Source: Aristaeella hokkaidonensis
Lineage (GTDB): Bacteria; Bacillota; Clostridia; Christensenellales; Aristaeellaceae
DNA: 64,000 nt
Reading direction: 5' to 3'
NCBI RefSeq assembly: GCF_018128945.1
Contig: NZ_CP068393.1
Coordinates: 2,666,001 to 2,730,000, forward strand
Position numbers and translations under genes: made by a program. Every line of letters begins with the position of its first letter. Positions within the stretch are counted from its first letter, which is position 1. Shown here in pieces: positions 26,439-35,804 of the stretch. Under the pieces are notes generated by a model. The model was not told where the DNA came from. It saw nothing but the letters and a program-made list of their open reading frames with translations, and ran no database searches.

Positions 26439-27649
26439 GGGTCTTTTTGTTCCCGGGCTTGATCTTCTTTTGCTTCCTCCGCAGGCTCGGGTTCGTTCAG
26501 CGCGGCATCCAGCATTTCCCTGCGCTTCACGGCTGACATGGTCTCCCAGCCGCCCTCGATGTCGTTCTCCCTCCGCCCGCGGACCCAGTCAATCACATTG
26601 CCGAAGCCCAGCGAAACCGCCTGGGCCATAAGCCGGGTAAATACGCGCCGGGTTTCCGGATCCACTTCCTTCCGGTTGCCCACCATGGTCATCATCGTCC
26701 GGAGTTTTTCCCCGGTCAGCTCGCTCATCCGGGTCACCTTGGTGGTTTCCACCATGCCAAACAGCGCGTCCACAAAATCCGCCCGCTGTTCCGGGGTACT
26801 GTTCTGCAGCCACTCATGCAGGGTATCCCGTACCACAATCGCTGTCTGGTCCACCGAGGAAAGGGTTTCAAACTGCGGACCGTAAATTTTCCAGGTCATG
26901 GGATCGTGCTGGCTGATGCCGCTGGCGGTGGAACGCACTACCGTATAAGGCTCATAGAAATCCATCAGCAGGCCGATAATGCTGGTCTGGGGAATAAAGG
27001 AACGGATCTTGTCCTTAATCCTCAGGTATCCTTCCGACTGGGAGGTCTCCCGGTTCATGCCGGGACCGTCATAGCTTATGATGCTCTCAATCCGGTCCTG
27101 CACCCGTTTGGAGGCGAAGGCCGCGGCGTAAACCGCCAGGTTGCCGCCCTTGCTGTGCCCCACCAGCCGCAGCGGTGCTTTGGATAATGCCGCGGCCCGC
27201 CGAAGATACAGGATTGCCGCCTCCTGGGCAGGCACCCGGGTGGTGTAGGCCATGTCAAAGTCTTCGCGCCAGCCCACGACGGTGTTGTCTGTTCCCCGGA
27301 ACGCCACGCACATGCTGCCGTCCGGCAGATCCAGGCACATGGCGGAAAACTGCATCCCGATCTCCGGATCCGTCATGGCAATGGCATGGTGCAGCCGGCA
27401 TCCGCGGAAGCGGACGCCGGAAGCCATGGCCTGAAAGACCGTCTTACGTCCTGCAAAAGTGGAAGTGTTTCCCTCCTGGATCAGGTCAATCCGGGACATC
27501 TCCTCCAGGGTCCATCCCTTGGGATCCCGTCCTCCGTGGAAATTCAGATAACTGATGGTAGCGACCAGCAGGCCGTCTATCTCGTTCCATGGCGAGATTT
27601 CAAACGGAACATCTCCCCGCCAGGCCAGATAGTCCACCATGTTCGCCAT
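26435..27649 (-). CDS. DUF2974-like alpha/beta hydrolase
   Basis: A 404-residue cytoplasmic protein with a lipase-like fold. LRLVGHSKGGNLAVYAAAF near residue 162 holds the serine-nucleophile elbow (GHSKG), preceded by CVAFRGTDNTVVGWREDF, a segment typical of lipase class 3 and DUF2974 proteins. The substrate is unknown. A charged tail rich in Glu and Ala ends the protein. It lies three bases after ftsK and is probably co-transcribed with it. No terminator is obvious before the pyr promoter. Confidence 0.8.
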   Translation of the reverse strand: MANMVDYLAWRGDVPFEISPWNEIDGLLVATISYLNFHGGRDPKGWTLEEMSRIDLIQEGNTSTFAGRKTVFQAMASGVRFRGCRLHHAIAMTDPEIGMQFSAMCLDLPDGSMCVAFRGTDNTVVGWREDFDMAYTTRVPAQEAAILYLRRAAALSKAPLRLVGHSKGGNLAVYAAAFASKRVQDRIESIISYDGPGMNRETSQSEGYLRIKDKIRSFIPQTSIIGLLMDFYEPYTVVRSTASGISQHDPMTWKIYGPQFETLSSVDQTAIVVRDTLHEWLQNSTPEQRADFVDALFGMVETTKVTRMSELTGEKLRTMMTMVGNRKEVDPETRRVFTRLMAQAVSLGFGNVIDWVRGRRENDIEGGWETMSAVKRREMLDAALNEPEPAEEAKEDQAREQKDP

Positions 27650-27652
27650 TGA

Positions 27653-30577
27653 TTACGTCATTCCTTCCGTTGTTCTCTTCATTTCTTCCCATTCTTCCCG
27701 GGTGATCAGGCACTTGCGGGGCTTGCTCCCGTCCTTGGCAGCCACGATGCCCCGCTCCTCCATCTCATCCGTCAGCCGGCCCGCCCGGGCATAGCCGATC
27801 TTCAGCCGGCGCTGCAGCGTGCTGGTGGAGATCTGGCCGTCCTGGATGGCGAATTCCACCGCCTGCTCGAACAGGCCGCCGTCTCCGCCGCTCATGTCAG
27901 AACTGTTGATGATGATATCCGCGTTTCCGGTTTCTCCGCCGTTGGCGATTTCATCCAGCTTCTCCAGGATATCCGGATCATAGGTGCTGGGGTTCGCTTC
28001 CTTCACATGCTTCGCGATCCGGTTCACTTCCTCATCGCTCAGGAAGCAGCCCTGCACACGGGTAGGCGCGAAGGAGCCGGTGGGCGCGTACAGCATGTCG
28101 CCCCAGCCCAGCAGCTGTTCCGAACCGTTCCGGTCCAGGATGGTGCGGCTGTCCACGGAGCTCGCGGTTTTGAACGCGATACGGCTCGGAATATTGGCCT
28201 TGATCAGGCCGGTAATGACGTCCACCGAGGGACGCTGCGTCGCGACAATCAGGTGAATGCCCGCTGCGCGCGCCAGCTGCGTCAGGCGGCAGATATATTC
28301 TTCCACGTCCTTTTTGCAGACCATCATCAGATCCGCCAGCTCATCAATGATGATGACGATCCGGGCCATGGGTTTTTCACCCGTCTTTTCCACCAGCTGG
28401 TTATAGCCTTCCAGGTTCCGGACCTTCTTTTCGGCGAACTTGTCGTACCGTTCCATCATTTCCGCCACGGCCCAGGCCAGTGCGGCCGCCGCCTTGCGCG
28501 GATCGTTCACCACAGGAATCAGCAGGTGCGGAATCCCGTTATAGCACTGCAGTTCAACCACCTTCGGGTCGACCAGGATCAGCTTCACCTCGTCAGGGCT
28601 GGCCCGGTACAGCAGGCTGTTGATAATCGCGTTGATACACACGGATTTACCGCTGCCGGTCTGGCCGGCAATCAGCATATGCGGCATCTTCGCCAGGTCG
28701 CACACAATGGGCGTTCCGGCGATATCCTTGCCCAGCGCCACAGTCAGGATCGACCGGGCGTTCTGCATCGGCTCACTCTCCATGACTTCCCGCAGGGTAA
28801 CGGTGGTTACCTTACGGTTCGGCACTTCCACGCCGACCAGGCGCTTGCCCGGAATCGGCGCCTCAATACGCACAGAGGTGGCGGACATACCGTAGGCAAT
28901 ATCCTTTTCCAGTTCCGATACCTTGTTGACCTTGGTGCCCGCTTCCAGTTCCAGCTCGAAACGGGAAATGGCGGGGCCGTGGGTCACGTGCACCACCCGG
29001 GCCGGTACCCGGAAGCTTGCCAGGGTTTCTTCCAGCTTGCGGGAACGGGTGATATCCTCTTCGCGGGTATCCTCGACCCCCTGCTGCGGCCTGGCCAGGT
29101 CTGTAATCGGCGGATAGTTGTAGGGCGTCGGCATCCATATGCCTTCTTCCTCTTCCTCCGCCTTCTTTTTCACAGGCACCTTGATCGGAGCCTGATAGGC
29201 TGCTTCCCCGATGGTTTGCTGTACCACAGGCACGGCCGGCCGGGCCGGCTGCACTTCGGGCTTCTTCTGCTCCGGTTCCGCGGGACGGCGGTACCGTGAG
29301 TCGTCCCGGACAGGCGGGGTTTCCACTGCCGGCTCCTGCTCCCGGACCGGCTGCCTTCCGCGGGCCGGTTCCGGACGGACAGGCGCCGGTTCCTCCGGAA
29401 TGTCCGCCATCGTCTGCTGTACAGGCTGCGGCCGGCGTTTGCGGCCGTTGTCGATCTCCAGCGGGATCTCCGCCGTATCCTGCCGCCAGTGGGTCTGGGG
29501 CTCGCCGATCTCCGCTCCCGTTGCCGTCCGTCGCGCAGGTCTTCCTGCCGGCCTGCGGGCTGCCGTTCCGGCATCGGCCAGGGTGGATCCATCGCTCAGG
29601 CCGTCATACTCTTCCTTTTTATTCCGGCCGAAAATCCGGCTGGCAAAGGATTTCTCCTGGGAGGCCTGTTTTGCCTGGTTCTTTTTGCCGAAAATACTGC
29701 TCTGGTGTCCGGTTGCCGCGGAAACCGCCTGACCGGCGGCCATCTGCTCCTGCCAGTCGCGAACGCCCCCGTCACCGGATACTGGCTTCTGCTGCACAGG
29801 CGGCTGCATCTCCTGCCCCGGCATATAGGCCTGCTGCGCAGGCTGCATGGGCATCTGCTGTTGCTGCTGCATCTGGTACTGCTGCTCCAGGATCTGCTGC
29901 TGTTGCTGCTGCCAGAGGGCCTGTTGCTGCTGCCATGCCAGCTGCTGCTGTTCCATGCGTTCCCGCTCCAGCTTCTGCTGCTGTCTGCGGGCGCCGGCCT
30001 GGCCCGTAAAGAGATCCCGGATCCGGGAAGGAGTCAGGTTCACCGCCAGCAGGACGCAGAACACGGTCAGCACAAAGATAATCATCGTGCCCAGCACAGG
30101 TCCCAGATAATTCCACAGCGGCCAGGCCAGGATGGTTCCCACGGCGCCGCCGCCGTTCGGGTTCACCATTTTGGAGCTTTCTATATATGCACCGTTGATC
30201 ACGTCGCCCCAGCTGCTGCCGTAGGTGTTCCTCAGGTGCTCCATGGCTCCGGTAATCATCAGGAAAGCGCACAAACCAAAGAAGGCCAGCAGCGCAAACA
30301 GCCACGGCCGCACAGGCGCGCGGCGCTGGGTGGACCAGATCACCAGTACGCCGGCCCACACCGGCAGTACAGGCAGCACATAGGCCATAATCCCGCACAG
30401 GCCGAAGCAGATAATCCGCAGACCCTCAAAGATATTTCCCGGCAGCCGCATGACCACCGCCATAAAGATCAGGACGCCCAGCGCAATCAGAACCAGTCCG
30501 GCCATATACCGGATGGCCATCGCGTCCGCGGAATACGCGGGGGCCTGTCTTCTTTTTCCGCTCCCTTTCTGAGCCAT
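27653..30577 (-). CDS. ftsK: FtsK/SpoIIIE-family DNA translocase
   Basis: Pumps chromosomal DNA at the septum. The 974-residue chain has four hydrophobic segments within about residues 20-180, a long variable linker, and the motor. The linker is very rich in Gln (codons at about 29840-29990) and then Pro/Arg. In the motor the Walker A IAGQTGSGKSVCINAI lies near residue 635 and Walker B KLILVDPKVVELQ follows. A C-terminal winged-helix gamma domain (VEFAIQDGQISTSTLQRRL) would read KOPS-like polar sequences. AAGGAAAG precedes the ATG. Whether it is the division (FtsK) or sporulation (SpoIIIE) paralogue cannot be decided. Confidence 0.95.
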   Translation of the reverse strand: MAQKGSGKRRQAPAYSADAMAIRYMAGLVLIALGVLIFMAVVMRLPGNIFEGLRIICFGLCGIMAYVLPVLPVWAGVLVIWSTQRRAPVRPWLFALLAFFGLCAFLMITGAMEHLRNTYGSSWGDVINGAYIESSKMVNPNGGGAVGTILAWPLWNYLGPVLGTMIIFVLTVFCVLLAVNLTPSRIRDLFTGQAGARRQQQKLERERMEQQQLAWQQQQALWQQQQQQILEQQYQMQQQQQMPMQPAQQAYMPGQEMQPPVQQKPVSGDGGVRDWQEQMAAGQAVSAATGHQSSIFGKKNQAKQASQEKSFASRIFGRNKKEEYDGLSDGSTLADAGTAARRPAGRPARRTATGAEIGEPQTHWRQDTAEIPLEIDNGRKRRPQPVQQTMADIPEEPAPVRPEPARGRQPVREQEPAVETPPVRDDSRYRRPAEPEQKKPEVQPARPAVPVVQQTIGEAAYQAPIKVPVKKKAEEEEEGIWMPTPYNYPPITDLARPQQGVEDTREEDITRSRKLEETLASFRVPARVVHVTHGPAISRFELELEAGTKVNKVSELEKDIAYGMSATSVRIEAPIPGKRLVGVEVPNRKVTTVTLREVMESEPMQNARSILTVALGKDIAGTPIVCDLAKMPHMLIAGQTGSGKSVCINAIINSLLYRASPDEVKLILVDPKVVELQCYNGIPHLLIPVVNDPRKAAAALAWAVAEMMERYDKFAEKKVRNLEGYNQLVEKTGEKPMARIVIIIDELADLMMVCKKDVEEYICRLTQLARAAGIHLIVATQRPSVDVITGLIKANIPSRIAFKTASSVDSRTILDRNGSEQLLGWGDMLYAPTGSFAPTRVQGCFLSDEEVNRIAKHVKEANPSTYDPDILEKLDEIANGGETGNADIIINSSDMSGGDGGLFEQAVEFAIQDGQISTSTLQRRLKIGYARAGRLTDEMEERGIVAAKDGSKPRKCLITREEWEEMKRTTEGMT

Positions 30578-30608
30578 TCTTTCCTTCTGTTCCTTTCTCT
30601 TTGCTCCG

Positions 30609-31772
30609 TTATGCCGTCAGTACAATACAGATCAGGCATCCGGTATCATCACTGTACAGCCGCAGCTGATATTCCCCGCAGCTGTAGTAATCGCAGGTCC
30701 CCGGCACCAGCCGGTTGGCCTCCGCCTTTTCTTCATCAATGGCCGCTGAACCGTCCGGTTCACCGAGCACGGAGATCCAGTCCTCCCGCATGGTCTCATT
30801 CACGCACAGTCCCCAGAGACAGCCCTGATCCATCCGGATGCCTTCCACCTTGCTGTTTTCCCAGCCGCGGGTCAGGTCATCCGTCATCAGGTAAACACCC
30901 CGGAAACATCCGCCCTCCAGCGCGAACAGGCGTCCGCCCTCAAAGCCATCCGGATCCGTCAGCAGGTGATACCGGTCGGTCATCTCCTGCACGCTGTCCC
31001 CCAGCTTCACCGGAATACCGGTCAGGGATCCTTCCGCGGACGCGGCCAGCAGCTGTTCCGCACTTTCAGCGGTCAGGGTGATCATCTGTTTCACGCCGAT
31101 CCGGTCCGGAATGCTGTCCTCGGCCAGGTTCAGCACGTCCTTCAGCACATGCCATCCGATCCGGATATCGCCGGCCCGGTCTCCCAGGGTGCTCAGCTGG
31201 CTCACCGGATACAGGAGCGTCAGGCCGGAAGGCTCCAGTAAAAAAGTCTCCGGCAGGGGCTCCAGTTCACTGTTCTGCAGATGGGCGCTGAGCTCCGGCA
31301 GAACCTCGTCTTCCAGATAGGTACGGATCTGCTCACGGCCGGCTTCCTCATCCGTGAACAGTTCCGAAAGGGTAATCCTGCGGCCGTCCCGCAGGTCTGC
31401 GGTGCAGGCGTTCCATACATGCGTGGAACGGGAGTTTTCCACAGCGCCGACAGCTGACACCGCACAGCTGAACACATCGCCCATGATCCCGCCCTGCCAG
31501 CTGACCTGCAGGCTTCCGCCGGCGATCAGCTGCGCCGTACGGGCAAGGTAATCCCCGATATGGCAGTCTTCCCGGATCATCGTATTAATCTGTTCAAGCA
31601 GCGCTTCATCTCCCGGGCCGGACAGCACGGGATAGTGAACGCTGAGCGTTTCCGTCATGTCCAGTCCTGCGTCTTCAATATGAAACGCTTCTTCTGCCGG
31701 ACAGACAGGGATGAAAAGCAGCATCGCCGCAATCAGGCAGATTGCCAGGCGAATCAGGCGATTAGATTTCAT
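30609..31772 (-). CDS. Secreted DUF3298-like protein
   Basis: A 387-residue exported protein. A signal peptide (about 1-26, LAICLIAAMLLFIPVCPA) is followed by a region with the pattern of the DUF4163/DUF3298 pair found in RsiV and PdaC-like proteins: VHYPVLSGPGDEALLEQINTMI, then GRRITLSELFTDEEAGREQI, and ILYPVSQL-like LTLLYPVSQLS. The last 120 residues have no recognised family. Function is unknown; a cell-envelope role is inferred from export. It precedes ftsK by 31 bases, and GGAGGG lies before the ATG at 31772. Confidence 0.65.
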   Translation of the reverse strand: MKSNRLIRLAICLIAAMLLFIPVCPAEEAFHIEDAGLDMTETLSVHYPVLSGPGDEALLEQINTMIREDCHIGDYLARTAQLIAGGSLQVSWQGGIMGDVFSCAVSAVGAVENSRSTHVWNACTADLRDGRRITLSELFTDEEAGREQIRTYLEDEVLPELSAHLQNSELEPLPETFLLEPSGLTLLYPVSQLSTLGDRAGDIRIGWHVLKDVLNLAEDSIPDRIGVKQMITLTAESAEQLLAASAEGSLTGIPVKLGDSVQEMTDRYHLLTDPDGFEGGRLFALEGGCFRGVYLMTDDLTRGWENSKVEGIRMDQGCLWGLCVNETMREDWISVLGEPDGSAAIDEEKAEANRLVPGTCDYYSCGEYQLRLYSDDTGCLICIVLTA

Positions 31773-31795
31773 ATCCTTACCCTCCGTGAACTATT

Positions 31796-31824
31796 ATTTT
31801 ACATCCTTTTGGATTCCGGGGCAA
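31796..31824 (-). promoter_or_regulatory. Promoter of the DUF3298-ftsK-hydrolase unit
   Basis: TTGCCC (31819-31824) and TAAAAT (31796-31801) on the minus strand, 17 bases apart, close upstream of the ATG at 31772. Confidence 0.55.
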
Positions 31825-31957
31825 GTCAGCCCGCCCCGCGCCGCGGTTTCCGGCCTTTACAGGCACAGTTTCCTTTCTTTATAAATAACGAATCCGGGGC
31901 CTGAAAACCTGCCGTCCGGGACTCCCGGACAAACCGGTCCGGACGGTTCCGCACAAT

Positions 31958-31987
31958 TTGACAGTGTTCTTCCGCCCCATATATAAT
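31958..31987 (+). promoter_or_regulatory. Promoter of the membrane-anchored protein and rubrerythrin genes
   Basis: TTGACA (31958-31963) and TATAAT (31982-31987) with an 18-base spacer, a full-consensus pair. A GC-rich inverted repeat (about 31912-31946) lies just upstream. Confidence 0.8.
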
Positions 31988-32043
31988 AGTTTCCAGCGGA
32001 ACAGAAACCGCTGCCTGAATCAGGAAAAGGAAGGGGTGGCATC

Positions 32044-32637
32044 TTGGCTGACGGAAAGAAAATACGCAAGTATCTCCTCCGGATTGTGGAAATCCTGTTT
32101 TCCGTCGCCCTGCTGGTGATGCTCGCCGTCTCCCTGATCCTGGCCAAACCCCAGGAGGATAAAAACATCTCCCCTGACGTGAAGCCTGCCGCGGAAACAG
32201 GTACCGCGCTCCGGATTGATAACGAAAGCGACCTGGTACAGCTGGACTTTCCCGCGCCGATGATGTGCTTTCAGAACTCCTCCAGCATGACCTTTGTCGG
32301 CGCAACCTGTGCCGACACGCCGGTTCCGGGAGGATACGGCCGGGTAGTCATAACGAACTGGCAGACCCCTGAAGGGGAAGATATCGCCCTGCAGAGCATC
32401 TGGCCGGCGGACACCCTGAATATGCTGGAGGATGGTTTCCATTTCATGCCCTATGCCGGGCCGACCTTCTTCGGAAACACCTCTGTCCGGATGGAAAATG
32501 ATCAGTATATCCGGCTTCACACCACCACAGACCAGGCGCTGTATGTTGTGATTCTGCCCCGCAGTCTCAGCAAACAGGTCAGCTCCCTCTGCGGTTTCCT
32601 GAAGCTTTACACCATCCGCAATGATAACGAACAATAA
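32044..32637 (+). CDS. Membrane-anchored protein of unknown function
   Basis: A 197-residue protein starting at TTG (32044) behind GGAAGGGG. One N-terminal membrane anchor (about residues 13-34, [20 protein letters not shown]) leaves an extracytoplasmic domain of about 160 residues with no family I recognise. The domain reads as mostly beta, with a segment [22 protein letters not shown]. It has its own consensus promoter and lies 37 bases before rubrerythrin, so the two are likely co-transcribed. Confidence 0.6.
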   Translation: MADGKKIRKYLLRIVEILFSVALLVMLAVSLILAKPQEDKNISPDVKPAAETGTALRIDNESDLVQLDFPAPMMCFQNSSSMTFVGATCADTPVPGGYGRVVITNWQTPEGEDIALQSIWPADTLNMLEDGFHFMPYAGPTFFGNTSVRMENDQYIRLHTTTDQALYVVILPRSLSKQVSSLCGFLKLYTIRNDNEQ

Positions 32638-32674
32638 ATCCCATCAACTATATTCAATAAAGGAGGAAAATGTC

Positions 32675-33214
32675 ATGTCCAATCCCTATGCCGGAACCCA
32701 GACCGAAAAGAACCTGGAAGCCGCTTTCGCAGGTGAATCCCAGGCCCGGAACAAGTACACCTATTTCGCTTCCGTCGCCAAAAAGGAAGGCTATGAGCAG
32801 ATTTCCGCACTTTTCCTGAAGACAGCTGAGAACGAAAAAGAGCATGCCAAGATGTGGTTCAAGGAACTCAAGGGCATCGGCTCCACGACCGACAACCTGG
32901 CTGCCGCCGCTGATGGCGAAAACTACGAATGGACCGATATGTACGAGTCCTTCGCCAAGACCGCCGAAGAAGAAGGCTTCCCTGAACTGGCCGCCAAGTT
33001 CCGCGGTGTTGCCGCCATCGAAAAGCATCACGAGGAACGGTACCGCGCCCTGCTGAAGAACATTGAAATGCAGCAGGTCTTCGAAAAGAGCGAGGTCAAA
33101 ATCTGGGAATGCCGCAACTGCGGCCACATCGTTGTGGGCACCAAGGCTCCCGAAGTCTGCCCCGTCTGCAATCATCCCCAGAGCTACTTCGAAATCGCTG
33201 CCGAAAACTATTGA
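32675..33214 (+). CDS. rbr: Rubrerythrin
   Basis: A non-haem di-iron peroxidase that reduces H2O2 in anaerobes. The 179 residues start at 32675 (AAAGGAGG upstream). The N-terminal four-helix ferritin-like domain has the iron ligands in [17 protein letters not shown] and [11 protein letters not shown], then [15 protein letters not shown]. The C-terminal rubredoxin domain has [12 protein letters not shown] and CPVCNHP, the two CxxC iron-binding knuckles. Its presence fits a strict anaerobe. A strong terminator follows. Confidence 0.97.
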   Translation: MSNPYAGTQTEKNLEAAFAGESQARNKYTYFASVAKKEGYEQISALFLKTAENEKEHAKMWFKELKGIGSTTDNLAAAADGENYEWTDMYESFAKTAEEEGFPELAAKFRGVAAIEKHHEERYRALLKNIEMQQVFEKSEVKIWECRNCGHIVVGTKAPEVCPVCNHPQSYFEIAAENY

Positions 33215-33230
33215 TCTGCGTCACTAAAAG

Positions 33231-33264
33231 AAAAGGGACTGTCTCATATGGGACAGTCTCTTTT
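33231..33264 (+). terminator. Terminator after rubrerythrin
   Basis: GACTGTC (33237-33243) pairs with GACAGTC (33252-33258), extended by AAAAG/CTTTT outer pairs and ending in a T-run. It marks the left edge of the lanthipeptide island. Confidence 0.85.
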
Positions 33265-33291
33265 GCATGGGATAAGAAAACAAAAAGCGGC

Positions 33292-33333
33292 GCTGATTTG
33301 TTCGATAAATGTTACTCGTTTCCTCATAGCAAC
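33292..33333. repeat. Direct repeat copy 1 (displaced copy of the lanT start)
   Basis: 42 bases identical to 35762-35803. On the minus strand the copy holds the lanT start codon and its first 12 codons, then runs into unrelated sequence. It lies 28 bases past the rubrerythrin terminator. Confidence 0.95.
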
Positions 33334-33382
33334 TTCACAGACAATATCAACTCAAAACACCCTACTAGTCCCTTCTTCTTGA

Positions 33383-33640
33383 TTAATCCGTTCGATCTAT
33401 TAACAATATACTTTGAATATCCTCTTCATAGATTCTATAGTCCTTTGGTCGGGAATTATTTAGATTCTGAGGGTTGAGATTCCTTTTTATAATCTCTGCT
33501 TTTTTCTCTTTACGAGAATGTTCCTTCAATATTAAGCCCATAACCAACGCACTAGGTTATAGGTTCAAACAAATAAGGTATTGCTTCCAATAACGCATGT
33601 AGTATTCTAAATCATTCCCGGAAAAAGTGTTTTCAACCAT
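33383..33640 (-). pseudogene. Decayed reading frame downstream of lanT
   Basis: From an ATG at 33640 one frame runs for 85 codons interrupted by a single TAA (33557-33559): 27 codons before it and 57 after. The residue mix (YYMRYWKQYL; LKEHSRKEKKAEIIKRN; YRIYEEDIQSILL) looks like real protein rather than random sequence. I do not recognise the family. No good ribosome binding site is present. It fills most of the otherwise gene-free stretch between lanT and rubrerythrin. Confidence 0.4.
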
Positions 33641-33658
33641 AAGCTGTCCAAGCGTTTT

Positions 33659-35797
33659 TTAACACGTTGCGGGCAAATCATTATTTGCACTATATATTTT
33701 CTTATATACATCCGATGTTTCTAATAGTTTCTTGTGACTTCCTATATTTGCAATTCTTCCTTCATCCATTACCACGATAACATCTGAATCTATAACAGTT
33801 GATAATCGATGTGCAATAATAATCTGTGTACAGTTTTCCTCTTTGAAATATTGAAAAATCTGCGATTCATTATATGTATCCAAAGCGCTAGTTGCCTCGT
33901 CCAGGATAATGAGCTTGGGTCTTTTCAAAATTGCCCGCGCAAGCACCACTCTCTGTCGTTGTCCACCAGAGAGATTCATACCCATCTCAGTCACCTGGGT
34001 ATCATACTTCATCGGCATTTGCATGATTTCGTCATGTATCCTTGCAATCTTTGCCGCCTCAACGATTTCCTCCTTGGACACATCGTTTCTACCCATTCCA
34101 ATATTGTATTCAATGCTACGATTAAATAGGGTCATATCCTGTGGCACGATTCCCATGTGCTGCCTTAATTCTGAAGTATCAAATGTGTGGATATTTGTAT
34201 GATCGATCATAACCGTTCCTTCAGTCGGTTTATAAAGACCCATCATAACCTTGCCGAGTGTACTTTTTCCCGAACCAGACATACCGACAATCGCAACTTT
34301 TTGCCCACTGTATATTTTTAAATCTATATTCTTCAGAACTTTGCTGGAGTGCTTCGAATAAGAAAAAGACACATTTTTTAGCTCGATCTCGCCATTTACA
34401 TGTTTTGCATGATCCCCGCGACTTTCTTCACCCTGCTCAAATGTCAGAATATCGTGAATTCTTTCAAGATAGATGATGCTGTTCACATAGCTGTTGTATA
34501 CATTCGACACAGAAGCTGCTAAACCAAAAAAGGTTGAGCTCAGAGAATAAAACGCCATAATATCTCCGAGCGTTATCATTCCTTTTCTAAAGAGTCCGAC
34601 GCTTGCAGCAAGCACAATATATGGGGACAATTGTGAAATCAACGAGGTAACAAACATATATTTGTTTTTTAGCCGATCAGCTCTTTTCTGTTTCTGTAAA
34701 TAAGAACCCTCCTTTTCGCTCCAATTGTCAAAAACATAATTTTCGATTCCAGCCATTTTGATTCCGAGAATGGAATAGATCATCTCGACCTGCTGTCCAT
34801 CCACTTCATTACGCTTGTTTAGTAGCTGCCGGTCCTCGTTCAACAAACGGGGGCGTGACCAGCCAAGGAAGACAGCATTCAGTACAAACAGAGCAATACA
34901 AAGCAGACATATTACAGGGGTTTGCAAATATAGATATACCACCATAAAAATGATCGCACCTATGTTGATAATTCCCTGAACAAGCTGCTTTGCCACAATC
35001 TCTCGGATGATATATCCACTGTTGACCGTCATGATCAAATCGGACTTCCGTCGTAATTCAAAAAAATGATAAGATACATTCAGCAGCTTTCTTACAACCT
35101 TGGCAGTAATCTTATAATCCATAAAGGTTCTGTAGCTGATTAAGCAATTGCTTTGAATATACCCAAGCAATGAGGCAAGTCCGACAAATATGATCAGCAT
35201 GATTAAGGGTTGTTCCACAGATTCTGTTTTTATATTGATGCTGTCAATCGCATATTTCATCAAGATAGGAACCGCCAATGAAAACGCGTATATAACAATC
35301 GATATGACAAATATCGCTGCGAATAATCCCTTCTTTTCCTTAAATACCTGAATGTATTCGGAAAACAGATGGATGTCTCTTTTTTGCGGAACAAAATTTC
35401 TGTCCGGTGCAATACATATGATATATCCTGAGTATATTTCTTTGAATTCATCGTGAGAAACATACTCTGCTCCGGAAGCTGGGTCTACAATATATACATA
35501 TTTCTTGGTGATCTTCTCTACGACAAGAAAATGACTGTTGTAGCAAAGAGCAATAAAAGGTGCCTGATTTCTCTCAATCTGAGAAAAATCAATCTTTTCC
35601 GGCTTAGCAAGCAGATTCAGCTTCTTACACAGCGCCACCAGTTGACCAATTGAAGTGCCGTCTCTTCCTGTGTCCAGCAAATCCCGGAGCTGTTGCAAGC
35701 TCACATAGCTTTTGTAATACCTCAGAAGCATTGCAACACAGGTGATACCGCACTCAGTAGTGCTGATTTGTTCGATAAATGTTACTCGTTTCCTCAT
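33659..35797 (-). CDS. lanT: Lanthipeptide transporter with C39 leader peptidase
   Basis: Cleaves the double-glycine leader and exports the mature peptide. The 712 residues hold an N-terminal C39 protease (about 1-125: Gln10, catalytic Cys16 in TECGITC, His in SHFLVVEKI, Asp in VDPASG), a six-helix ABC membrane domain (about 160-440), and a nucleotide-binding domain (Walker A GMSGSGKSTL, signature LSGGQRQR, Walker B LIILDEATSALD, H-loop IIAHRLSTV). AAGG lies before the ATG. It is the last intact gene of the cluster. Its first codons are duplicated at 33292-33333. Confidence 0.95.
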   Translation of the reverse strand: MRKRVTFIEQISTTECGITCVAMLLRYYKSYVSLQQLRDLLDTGRDGTSIGQLVALCKKLNLLAKPEKIDFSQIERNQAPFIALCYNSHFLVVEKITKKYVYIVDPASGAEYVSHDEFKEIYSGYIICIAPDRNFVPQKRDIHLFSEYIQVFKEKKGLFAAIFVISIVIYAFSLAVPILMKYAIDSINIKTESVEQPLIMLIIFVGLASLLGYIQSNCLISYRTFMDYKITAKVVRKLLNVSYHFFELRRKSDLIMTVNSGYIIREIVAKQLVQGIINIGAIIFMVVYLYLQTPVICLLCIALFVLNAVFLGWSRPRLLNEDRQLLNKRNEVDGQQVEMIYSILGIKMAGIENYVFDNWSEKEGSYLQKQKRADRLKNKYMFVTSLISQLSPYIVLAASVGLFRKGMITLGDIMAFYSLSSTFFGLAASVSNVYNSYVNSIIYLERIHDILTFEQGEESRGDHAKHVNGEIELKNVSFSYSKHSSKVLKNIDLKIYSGQKVAIVGMSGSGKSTLGKVMMGLYKPTEGTVMIDHTNIHTFDTSELRQHMGIVPQDMTLFNRSIEYNIGMGRNDVSKEEIVEAAKIARIHDEIMQMPMKYDTQVTEMGMNLSGGQRQRVVLARAILKRPKLIILDEATSALDTYNESQIFQYFKEENCTQIIIAHRLSTVIDSDVIVVMDEGRIANIGSHKKLLETSDVYKKIYSANNDLPATC

Positions 35798-35803
35798 AGC
35801 AAC
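35762..35803. repeat. Direct repeat copy 2 (native lanT start)
   Basis: The genuine lanT start region, identical over 42 bases to 33292-33333. Identity ends on both sides at single mismatches followed by unrelated sequence. Confidence 0.95.
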
Positions 35804-35804
35804 C

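Noticed and set aside
29489-31081. A 530-codon + frame opposite ftsK
   Set aside because: Leu/His-rich antisense of the Gln-rich FtsK linker.
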